This document shows positions 8,104-13,152 of a stretch of DNA of 13,152 nt, one piece after another (within the stretch, counting starts at the first letter, position 1; each line of letters begins with the position of its first letter). The DNA comes from an uncultured Bacteroidota bacterium (GTDB taxonomy: Bacteria; Bacteroidota; Bacteroidia; Bacteroidales; P3), in NCBI GenBank assembly GCA_902766265.1, contig CACXCY010000231.1, positions 1-13,152 on the forward strand. Direction: 5' to 3'. The translations under genes and the position numbers were made by a program. The notes beneath the pieces were generated by a model. The model saw nothing but the letters and a program-made list of their open reading frames with translations, had not been told where the DNA came from and did not search any database.

Positions 8104-8579
8104 AATGAGTACGCTGTTAAGAATTTGATGTACTTCAGCGATTTCTCGCTTTTGAATGTCAATTGGTTGTAGAGTTGTTTCACCTTCAATCGCGCCAATG
8201 TCTCCTCTTTTGTCAACACACCTGCCTGATAGGCGGCAAAGGTACGGAATACGTCATCATTGGCCACAGGCCCATAAACAAAGTCACATGCTGTTGTCGG
8301 CACGCCGTTGCGGTTAGCACTCACATAGTCCAGCCATGCCTCGTCAGGTTCATCAAACCACATGCCGTTCAGCTCCGCTTTCATCTGTTCCAGATTCACC
8401 TCATAGACGCTGACGACAGCATTCTCGGAATGGGAACGGTCTTTCACCTTCATGGCAAACCCCTTGGCCTGCATCTCGTTAAGGGTGGTATAAAACCCCT
8501 TCCCAAAATCGAGTGCCCTGTTGGGCTCCATTATCCGTGGATGCTCAATCTTCCTGTCACATCCATGATAGACAATCAT
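8100..8579 (-). CDS. DUF3990 protein, ADP-ribosyltransferase-like
   Basis: The 159-aa product is assigned from MIVYHGCDRKIEHPRI (1-16) and ALDFGKGFYTT (22-32), which are hallmark DUF3990 motifs. YHG near the start and the glycine-rich DFGKGFY strand resemble the NAD-binding elements of small ADP-ribosyltransferases; DUF3990 is, to my knowledge, placed in that fold group. Further conserved-looking parts are FDEPDEAWLDYV (75-86), DFVYGPVANDDVF (about 99-111) and QLYNQLTFKSEKSLKYIKF near the end. The frame is open 60 codons upstream, but the ATG at 8577-8579 is preferred because the family motif starts there; the upstream part is AT-rich and unlike protein. It is the first gene of a three-gene cassette. 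A toxin or effector acting by ADP-ribosylation is inferred; the target is unknown. Confidence 0.8.
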   Translation of the reverse strand: MIVYHGCDRKIEHPRIMEPNRALDFGKGFYTTLNEMQAKGFAMKVKDRSHSENAVVSVYEVNLEQMKAELNGMWFDEPDEAWLDYVSANRNGVPTTACDFVYGPVANDDVFRTFAAYQAGVLTKEETLARLKVKQLYNQLTFKSEKSLKYIKFLTAYSL

Positions 8580-8704
8580 ATCTAAATAACGAAAACAATC
8601 TTTTTTATTGCACTCAATGAAAAGAAAGTAATTTTTCAGCAATACAACCCAGGTAGCGCTCAGAAACGTTATACCATATACCCATATCTGGCTTGCATCA
8701 GTGT
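8580..8704. other. Upstream region of the DUF3990 cassette, no gene
   Basis: This is an AT-rich stretch with no supported gene. On the minus strand it holds a weak TACTTTC box (around 8628-8634), but no well-spaced TTTG partner, so I do not call a promoter. The frame of the DUF3990 gene is open here but lacks family motifs. Confidence 0.4.
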
Positions 8705-8754
8705 ATTCACATGAATTCCCATGTAATTGACCATAAATTAATCTGCTACAAGAA

Positions 8755-8769
8755 AGCATCGAAGATGCT
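8755..8769. repeat. Short hairpin AGCATC-GAA-GATGCT
   Basis: A perfect 6-bp stem with a GAA loop lies at the left side of the inverted-repeat element. It shares the TC-GAA-GA centre with the hairpin at 8843-8859 but has a different outer stem. Confidence 0.6.
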
Positions 8770-8842
8770 AAATCTCAATAACACCATACTAAGCGACCAT
8801 AGGGAGCGCAGTGTGGTGAGAGCACATGCCTATAATACAAAT

Positions 8843-8859
8843 GCGTCTCGAAGAGACGC
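8843..8859. repeat. REP-like hairpin GCGTCTC-GAA-GAGACGC
   Basis: A perfect 7-bp stem with a three-base GAA loop. It is the first of three 17-bp palindromes sharing the pattern GCGTnTC, three bases, GAnACGC. Confidence 0.75.
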
Positions 8860-8876
8860 GACCTTGTCAACTGGTG

Positions 8877-8893
8877 GCGTATCTTCGACACGC
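8877..8893. repeat. REP-like hairpin GCGTATC-TTC-GACACGC
   Basis: A 7-bp stem with one A/C mismatch and a TTC loop, which is the reverse complement of the GAA loop, so this copy is inverted relative to the one at 8843-8859. The two lie 17 bp apart as a facing pair, like the arrangement of REP/BIME units. Confidence 0.7.
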
Positions 8894-8959
8894 ATGTGTG
8901 CTTGTATATATCACTATCACCACACTGCGCCTGCAGCTTAGTGTGGTGTTACCGAGATA

Positions 8960-8976
8960 GCGTGTCGACGACACGC
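8960..8976. repeat. REP-like hairpin GCGTGTC-GAC-GACACGC
   Basis: A perfect 7-bp stem with a GAC loop, just outside the right-hand outer arm of the inverted repeat. It is the third copy of the 17-bp palindrome family in this region. Confidence 0.75.
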
Positions 8977-9083
8977 CCCTCATAGCGACCAAAATTCATG
9001 GATAATTATATGGCAATTCGTGTTTAACCACCCATGTGATTCCCCATGAATTGTATGTTGCCGCAGGGCATAATCAAATTATT

Positions 9084-9114
9084 TTTGTCAGTTCGCTAAT
9101 TCTTCGTAACTTTG
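9084..9114 (+). promoter_or_regulatory. Consensus Bacteroidetes promoter of the non-coding RNA
   Basis: TTTG (9084-9087), a 19-bp spacer and TAACTTTG (9107-9114) match the housekeeping sigma consensus (TTTG and TAnnTTTG) exactly in both sequence and spacing. It is the strongest promoter match in the window. No reading frame begins within 400 bp downstream that looks like a protein, so it marks an RNA gene. Transcription should start at about 9117-9120. Confidence 0.8.
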
Positions 9115-9117
9115 CAG

Positions 9118-9357
9118 CCGCTTTCGAGAGTCAGAAAGCTGTAAGCAAGAAAAGCATTGCGATATTGTCCTGTTATCGAAATTAGGCAAAGTTTCATAAA
9201 GGAGGACGAGCATTTTATGCTTTCGCTTGAATGTGTATGCTATTCCCTTAGCATATCGTCAGGCGTGAGATATGTTCCTTAGACCCCGTTCCTTTATGGG
9301 TATGCCTAAACCCCGATAACAACGGACATGAGTACATAACCTCATGCCTTTTCTTAT
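9118..9357 (+). ncRNA. Structured non-coding RNA of about 240 nt, possibly 6S-like
   Basis: The region runs from a consensus promoter to an intrinsic terminator and has no plausible protein frame. It folds into a long broken hairpin whose two strands pair as follows: GTCC (9167-9170) with GGAC (9324-9327), TGTTATCG (9171-9178) with CGATAACA (9314-9321), TTAGGCA (9182-9188) with TGCCTAA (9303-9309), and CATAAAGGA (9195-9203) with TCCTTTATG (9290-9298). The inner part holds GACGA/TCGTC (9205-9209 with 9256-9260), AGCAT/ATGCT (9209-9221, an alternative) and TATGCTA/TAGCATA (9236-9242 with 9249-9255), plus a largely unpaired strand at 9261-9289. A 5' hairpin pairs GCTTTC with GAAAGC (9120-9139). 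A long rod with a one-sided open region is reminiscent of 6S RNA, which binds RNA polymerase, and of the Bacteroidales-1 motif. The existence of the RNA is well supported; the family name is a guess. Confidence 0.7.
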
Positions 9358-9360
9358 TTA
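9324..9360 (+). terminator. Intrinsic terminator of the non-coding RNA
   Basis: CATGAG (9327-9332) pairs with CTCATG (9341-9346) around an 8-nt loop; GG (9324-9325) and CC (9347-9348) extend the stem past a bulged A. A T-rich run, TTTTCTTATTTATT, follows directly. The left arm overlaps the closing base pairs of the long hairpin, so the two folds compete. Confidence 0.65.
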
Positions 9361-9572
9361 TTAGAATTTATTTCCGTTGGAGAAAAAAAAAAAAAAAACA
9401 GACAGGACTGCTACCGGAGGAGCATGACACGCTGACAATAATCCGCCATTCGCAAAACGCTGCAAAGGCACTTTCTTTTGCACGTCCCATGCAAAATATT
9501 TGCTGTCAGGTTCTCTAAACCACTTTAAACAAGCAGTGACTATCAACTTATTGTAAAATGGACCAAAATGGT
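9361..9572. other. Intergenic region with a run of 16 A
   Basis: This region holds a homopolymer of 16 A at 9383-9398 shortly after the terminator. The remainder shows no conserved gene. A minus-strand frame (9361-9609) would read the poly(A) as a phenylalanine run and has no recognisable features, so it is not called. Confidence 0.5.
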
Positions 9573-9604
9573 TTTGGTTAATCGCTCCATGATATCGAAA
9601 TTTG
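9573..9604 (+). promoter_or_regulatory. Probable promoter of the 9627 gene
   Basis: TTTG (9573-9576) is followed after 20 bp by GAAATTTG (9597-9604), which matches TAnnTTTG at all fixed positions except the first T. The ATG at 9627 lies 22 nt beyond the box, giving a short A/T-rich leader with no Shine-Dalgarno sequence, as is usual in this phylum. It may serve both this gene and the surface-protein gene 10 bp behind it. Confidence 0.45.
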
Positions 9605-9626
9605 CACAATTAAAATATCAAATCCT

Positions 9627-10358
9627 ATGACAAAAACATTATCCATTTCACGTATTGACGTTGAAAAAACATTAAAGAACAAGGACATTGTCCTCAGTGA
9701 TTATCATCTCCAAGAGCAGTTGCTTTGGGAAATCTTCGGCAAGTATCCCAAAAACACCGATTACGGCCAGGTGTATTTGAAAGTGGCGATGCTGAACACA
9801 TTCTATTCGACAGGCATCCAGGATGTGGCCTCCGTGGCAAGAAACATTGTGGACAATATCACCAATGCCGACAAACTGATGAAGGATGGCGACCTTACCG
9901 TGGTGCACCGCATCGCATTGGTTAATCATGGAAAGAATGGGGAGGATAATTGGATTAACCACTTCTCGTTTGCAACGAAATACTGCAGCTTCCACTACCC
10001 TAAGCGCTATCCCATCTACGACGATCTGGTGTACCGTGTGTTGTCAAAACTCCGCAAGAGTTTGACAACAATGCCATTCGATCAGGAAACCTTCAAAGAC
10101 AAACAATGGAGTGAAAAGAAAAAGGCAAAATGTGGCTATGCGTTGTACAAAGATATCTACAACCGCTTCGTCAAGTTGTATGCCACCAACTTCAACGAGA
10201 AGGACTACAAAACCGTTGACCGTTACCTGTGGGGGTCCCGCAAGATAGCCGGTATGGCGGACGATGACCGTCGCATCAGCGGTGAGAACAGCAGCAAGAA
10301 GTCCGCCTTCGATGCGGTCAGAAGCAACGCCCTGAATGAATTTATGAACGCTAAATAA
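9627..10358 (+). CDS. Hypothetical protein, 243 aa
   Basis: I do not recognise the family. The product is cytoplasmic in character: no signal peptide, no membrane segment, and rich in Lys and charged residues. The most conserved-looking part is FSFATKYCSFHYP (113-125) followed by YPIYDDLVYRVL (128-139), preceded by a helical N-terminal half (LQEQLLWEIFGKYPKN, 28-43; VYLKVAMLNTFYSTGI, 49-64). Alternating aromatic and basic residues in the middle could suit nucleic-acid contact, and a distant relation to helical DNA-repair glycosylases crossed my mind, but I see no catalytic motif to support it. The gene has its own near-consensus promoter and ends 10 bp before the BspA-like gene on the same strand, so they may be co-transcribed, although nothing suggests a shared function. 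Confidence 0.8.
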   Translation: MTKTLSISRIDVEKTLKNKDIVLSDYHLQEQLLWEIFGKYPKNTDYGQVYLKVAMLNTFYSTGIQDVASVARNIVDNITNADKLMKDGDLTVVHRIALVNHGKNGEDNWINHFSFATKYCSFHYPKRYPIYDDLVYRVLSKLRKSLTTMPFDQETFKDKQWSEKKKAKCGYALYKDIYNRFVKLYATNFNEKDYKTVDRYLWGSRKIAGMADDDRRISGENSSKKSAFDAVRSNALNEFMNAK

Positions 10359-10368
10359 CATTATCATT

Positions 10369-12942
10369 ATGAAAAACACACTCTTTTCCTTAGCCGCAGT
10401 CGCTATGCTACTGGGGTTCTTCGCCTCACAAGCATGGGGACAATCTGCTTATATTTCTTCGGGTGGCAGTAATCCTAATGGACGTATATATTATAGAATA
10501 TATAATAATGGTTATCCAAAATTGATAATTATATCACCTGGAAGTTGGGACGACAGATATAAGCCGACTGGTGTTGTCACAATTCCTAATGAGATAAACA
10601 TCTCTCAACCCGGAACTACCCCCTACATCTACACCGTCGACTCCATCGGCGACGATGCTTTTCGTGGTTGCAGTGGCTTGACCTCTGTCACCATCCCTGG
10701 CTCCATCCGCTCCATCGGCAACTGTGCATTCCGGGGGTGCAGCGGTCTGACATCCGTCACCATTGGCCGTTACGTCAGGTCCATCGGCGACTATGCTTTC
10801 TATGGTTGCGGACTGACCTCCGTCACCATCCCGAACCTCGTCACCTCCATCGGCGACTATGCTTTCTATGGTTGCGGCGGACTGACCTCCATCTCCATCG
10901 GCAACTCCGTCACCTCCATCGGTGACTATGCTTTCTCTGCTTGCAGAGGCCTGACCTCCATTACCATCCCCAACTCCGTCAGATCCATTGGAAATGCTGC
11001 TTTCTATCTTTGCACCGGGCTGACATCCGTCGCCATCCCCAACTCTGTCACATCCATCGGTATCCTGCCTTTCGGATCATGCACAGGTTTGACCTCCATA
11101 ACAGTTGCTGCAGGAAATACGCACTACGACAGCAGGAACAACTGCAATGCCATCATAAAGAGAGCCACAAACACCCTGATTGCAGGATGCAGGAATACGC
11201 TTATTCCTAATTCCGTTACCTCCATCGGCTGCGGTGCTTTCATAGATTGCATAGGCCTGACCTCTATTACCATCCCCAACTCCGTCACCTCTATTGACAC
11301 CCTTGCTTTTTGTTATTGCGATGGCCTGACATCCGTCACCATCCCCAACTCCGTCACCTCCATCGGTGCGGATGCTTTCTATTCTTGCGCCCGCCTGACT
11401 TCCGTCACTATCGGGAATTCCGTCAGAACCATAGGAAGGCGTGCTTTCACATCTTGCAACAGCTTAACTGTAATACGCGCTCTTGCATCCACCCCCCCCA
11501 CGCTAGAAGTGAGTTATTCTTCGGGTCGCTACACTTTTGATTGTTTCCCATTTCGTGGGGTACCTAATGCAGCATCCATATATGTTCCGTGCGGGAGAGC
11601 GGCAGCGTATAGCTCAAGCTGGCGAGATTATACAGATACCGTATACTTTACAAACTTTATTGAATCTCCAGGGGGGGTCCTTACCGCCCGGTCAAACAAT
11701 TCTACGCAAGGTTCGGCGCAGGTTGTCTCACAGCCCAACTGCACCAATTCGTCGGCAACGGTGTCCGCTACCGCCAATAGCGGCTATGTGTTCGACCATT
11801 GGAGCGACGGCTCAACAAGTAATCCATATACGCTTAGGGTGACATCTGATTCGACACTCACCGCCTATTTTGCCGCCGGCGCAACAGTTACCGCTCTTTC
11901 GGACGACACCACAATGGGCAGCGTGATCGGAGGTGGCTCCTATGTAGTAGGTCGCACCGCCACCCTTACGGCTATCCCCAATCAGGGCCATTATTTCGTA
12001 CAGTGGCAAGATAGCATCACCCAGAACCCACGTACGGTGACCGTCACCGCCGACACCACATTCAGAGCGTTCTTCGCCATACATTCGTACACCGTCAACG
12101 TAGTGTCGGCCAATGACACGATGGGCAGTGTGCGAGGGGGCGGCACATACAACTATGGCACCACCGTCACCATCGCCGCCACTGCCAACAGCGGCTACCG
12201 CTTTGCCCGTTGGCATGATGGCAACACCAGTGCCACGCGCTCTGTCGTGGTGACCGACAGCGCTACCTATACGGCCTATTTCGAATTAGACCAATACACG
12301 ATTACCGCCGTTTCGGGCAACAGCACGATGGGCAGCGTGAGTGGCGGCGGCAACTATGCTGCCGGCAGCAACGCCACCCTTACGGCTACAGCCAACGACG
12401 GCTACCACTTCAGGTACTGGCAGGACAGGGACACGACGAATCCCCGCACCGTGACCGTGGTGAGCAATGCCACCTACACCGCCTTTTTTGCTCCCAACTC
12501 ATACACCGTCACTGCGGTGCCGAACGATGCCGCGTGGGGCAGCATCCGCGGTGGAGGAACCTACGACTATGGTGCCACCGCCACCCTTACCGCCAATGCC
12601 AACAGCGGCTACCACTTTGACCACTGGAGCGACAGCACTACGGCCAACCCCTATGCGCTGACTGTGACCGGCGACGTCAATCTGATTGCCTATTTCGTCT
12701 CCGACGGTGGCAGCAACGGCATCTCGGACATCGAAGCCAGCGACATCAGCGTCTACGCTGCAGAAGGGCGCATCTGTGTCACCCTCAACGGACAGACGGC
12801 CGACGAGTTCAGCGTCTACGACGTGATGGGACGCCGCGCCGCCCATGTGATTGCCTCCGACAAGAGCCCCGTGCTCCCCAATGGTGTCTATATCGTTAAG
12901 GTGGGCACCCTCCCCGCACGCAAAGTGGTGGTGATAAGGTAG
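10369..12942 (+). CDS. BspA-like LRR surface protein with InlB-B-like repeats and T9SS C-terminal domain
   Basis: An 857-aa secreted modular protein. Residues 1-24 are a signal peptide ending in AWG. A partial unit at 90-103 is followed by about ten leucine-rich repeats of the LRR_5/BspA type (104-365; consensus LTSVTIPNSVTSIGDYAFYGC, usually 23 residues); unit 2 has 22 residues and unit 7 is expanded to 56. After a linker, five repeats of about 68-70 residues (436-778), each with a GSV-GGG-Y, GY-F--W-D and T-T-AFF pattern, match the divergent InlB B-repeat (bacterial repeat) type. The end (about 786-857, with FSVYDVMGRR and LPNGVYIVKV, closing in KVVVIR) is a T9SS type A sorting domain, so the protein should cross the outer membrane and be attached to the surface. 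BspA relatives mediate adhesion and co-aggregation; the ligand here is unknown. C8 and G7 tracts lie in the linker. Confidence 0.92.
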   Translation: MKNTLFSLAAVAMLLGFFASQAWGQSAYISSGGSNPNGRIYYRIYNNGYPKLIIISPGSWDDRYKPTGVVTIPNEINISQPGTTPYIYTVDSIGDDAFRGCSGLTSVTIPGSIRSIGNCAFRGCSGLTSVTIGRYVRSIGDYAFYGCGLTSVTIPNLVTSIGDYAFYGCGGLTSISIGNSVTSIGDYAFSACRGLTSITIPNSVRSIGNAAFYLCTGLTSVAIPNSVTSIGILPFGSCTGLTSITVAAGNTHYDSRNNCNAIIKRATNTLIAGCRNTLIPNSVTSIGCGAFIDCIGLTSITIPNSVTSIDTLAFCYCDGLTSVTIPNSVTSIGADAFYSCARLTSVTIGNSVRTIGRRAFTSCNSLTVIRALASTPPTLEVSYSSGRYTFDCFPFRGVPNAASIYVPCGRAAAYSSSWRDYTDTVYFTNFIESPGGVLTARSNNSTQGSAQVVSQPNCTNSSATVSATANSGYVFDHWSDGSTSNPYTLRVTSDSTLTAYFAAGATVTALSDDTTMGSVIGGGSYVVGRTATLTAIPNQGHYFVQWQDSITQNPRTVTVTADTTFRAFFAIHSYTVNVVSANDTMGSVRGGGTYNYGTTVTIAATANSGYRFARWHDGNTSATRSVVVTDSATYTAYFELDQYTITAVSGNSTMGSVSGGGNYAAGSNATLTATANDGYHFRYWQDRDTTNPRTVTVVSNATYTAFFAPNSYTVTAVPNDAAWGSIRGGGTYDYGATATLTANANSGYHFDHWSDSTTANPYALTVTGDVNLIAYFVSDGGSNGISDIEASDISVYAAEGRICVTLNGQTADEFSVYDVMGRRAAHVIASDKSPVLPNGVYIVKVGTLPARKVVVIR
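10678..11463 (+). repeat. 69-bp tandem repeats encoding the BspA-type LRRs
   Basis: About ten units of roughly 69 bp encode the 23-residue LRR. Some are nearly identical at DNA level: a 32-bp stretch at 10780-10811 recurs exactly at 10846-10877. After it, one copy lacks a 3-bp codon (CGG/GGC) present in the other, which explains the 22-residue second repeat. Such identity suggests recent duplication or conversion and can change repeat number. Confidence 0.9.
11674..12702 (+). repeat. Five InlB-B-like repeat modules
   Basis: Five protein modules of about 69 residues each, beginning near residues 436, 504, 573, 642 and 711. They diverge more at DNA level than the LRR units, so they look like an older stalk rather than a fresh expansion. 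Confidence 0.8.
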
Positions 12943-12975
12943 AGCGTAGAAACTTTATACCACCTACATTTCCGA

Positions 12976-13012
12976 AAGCAGGCCCACGATGGAACTCATC
13001 GTGGGCCTGCTT
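12976..13012. terminator. Bidirectional-type terminator hairpin between convergent genes
   Basis: A perfect 16-bp stem (12976-12991 with 12997-13012, arm AAGCAGGCCCACGATG) encloses the 5-nt loop GAACT. It lies 34 bp after the stop of the surface-protein gene and 20 bp after the stop of the converging permease gene. The following T-run is weak on both strands (TTGTTGTG on plus), so termination relies on the very stable stem. Confidence 0.8.
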
Positions 13013-13031
13013 GTTGTGTCAATAGGGTTTC

Positions 13032-13152
13032 CTATGCTTTAAGCCATTTGAAAAGGTCTCCCCAAGTGGTTTTCTTTCCATAGCGGAGTATGCCGGTGCG
13101 GTATATCTTGGCGGCCGCCCATGTGCAGAGCGGGAACGAGACCACAAGAAGC
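13032..13152 (-). CDS. ABC-2 type transporter permease, C-terminal tail (5' end outside window)
   Basis: Only the last 39 codons are in view, ending at the TAG at 13032-13034. The visible tail is LLVVSFPLCTWAAAKIYRTG followed by ILRYGKKTTWGDLFKWLKA. A hydrophobic end of a membrane helix, then A-KIYR-GIL-YGKK and a KWL end, is the typical finish of ABC-2/NatB-like permeases in Bacteroidetes. The gene converges on the surface-protein gene and shares its terminator hairpin. With so little sequence the substrate cannot be inferred, and the family call is moderate. Confidence 0.6.
   Translation of the reverse strand, partial: LLVVSFPLCTWAAAKIYRTGILRYGKKTTWGDLFKWLKA

Larger units (their letters stand above)
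8706..9037. repeat. Nested inverted-repeat (MITE-like) element with four short hairpins
   Basis: Several pairs of arms face one another across a centre near 8868. The inner pair is perfect: GCGCAGTGTGGTGA (8806-8819) and TCACCACACTGCGC (8917-8930). Outside it, AACACCATACTAAG (8780-8793) pairs with CTTAGTGTGGTGTT (8937-8950) with one mismatch. The outer flanks (about 8706-8743 and 9001-9037) are imperfect inverted copies sharing TCACATG, AATTG and CCATA blocks. The flanks also contain ATTCATG and ATTCGTG style motifs. Inside sit four small hairpins, listed separately. There is no transposase and no convincing gene; the one long frame through here is disrupted in character by the palindromes. 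The size, nesting and lack of coding suit a non-autonomous mobile element or a composite of intergenic repeats, but no target-site duplication was identified. Confidence 0.7.

Noticed and set aside
8580..8759. 60-codon N-terminal extension of the DUF3990 protein
   Set aside because: The DUF3990 hallmark YHG motif normally lies at the very start; the extension is AT-rich and lacks family similarity.
8693..8941. Plus-strand frame of 82 codons within the inverted-repeat element
   Set aside because: The composition is dictated by palindromes and hairpins; it has no recognisable motif, and a nested repeat is the better explanation.
9118..9357. tmRNA, RNase P RNA or SRP RNA
   Set aside because: None of the conserved cores I know for these RNAs (tRNA-like ends and tag frame, RNase P GAGGAAAGUC-type core, SRP GGUCAGG-type tetraloop region) are visible.
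9361..9609. Minus-strand frame of 82 codons
   Set aside because: It translates the poly(A) run as polyphenylalanine, overlaps the promoter region of the plus-strand gene, and shows no motif or start context.

Overview
The window looks like a Bacteroidales chromosome, most likely Prevotella-like. The evidence is the Bacteroidetes promoter consensus (TTTG, about 19-20 bp, then TAnnTTTG) found upstream of several units, a lack of clear Shine-Dalgarno sequences, a BspA-type leucine-rich-repeat surface protein with a type IX secretion (T9SS) C-terminal domain, and Bacteroidetes-type versions of DnaE, EttA and RecJ. The genus is an inference.

Layout, left to right. Positions 1-7470 hold housekeeping genes on the minus strand, in transcription order recJ (610 aa), ettA (ABC-F ATPase, 557 aa), a secreted YD-repeat-like protein joined to ettA by an ATGA start/stop overlap, then dnaE, which runs off the left edge after about 897 codons. 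Between the YD-like gene and dnaE lies an array of seven and a half 23-bp tandem repeats, followed by a palindrome and a likely dnaE promoter. Upstream of recJ, still on the minus strand, is a compact three-gene accessory cassette at 7644-8579: a DUF3990 protein (ADP-ribosyltransferase-like), an 82-aa protein coupled to it by another ATGA overlap, and a 64-aa DUF3791 protein. It resembles a toxin-antitoxin or effector module.

Positions 8580-9626 have no convincing protein gene but are highly structured. About 8706-9037 is a nested inverted-repeat element carrying four short hairpins with three-base loops (three share the pattern GCGTnTC/GAnACGC). Next is a textbook Bacteroidetes promoter at 9084-9114, which drives an apparently non-coding RNA of about 240 nt that folds into a long hairpin and ends in an intrinsic terminator. 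A 6S-like (Bacteroidales-1-like) RNA is the best guess. A run of 16 A follows.

Positions 9627-12942 carry two plus-strand genes 10 bp apart: an unrecognised 243-aa protein and an 857-aa secreted protein made of about ten LRR_5/BspA repeats, five InlB-B-like repeats and a T9SS sorting domain. Its gene has internal C8 and G7 tracts and near-identical repeat units, which makes it a candidate for length or phase variation. A perfect 16-bp stem-loop closes this unit. Beyond it, on the minus strand and cut by the right edge, is the tail of what looks like an ABC-2 type transporter permease.
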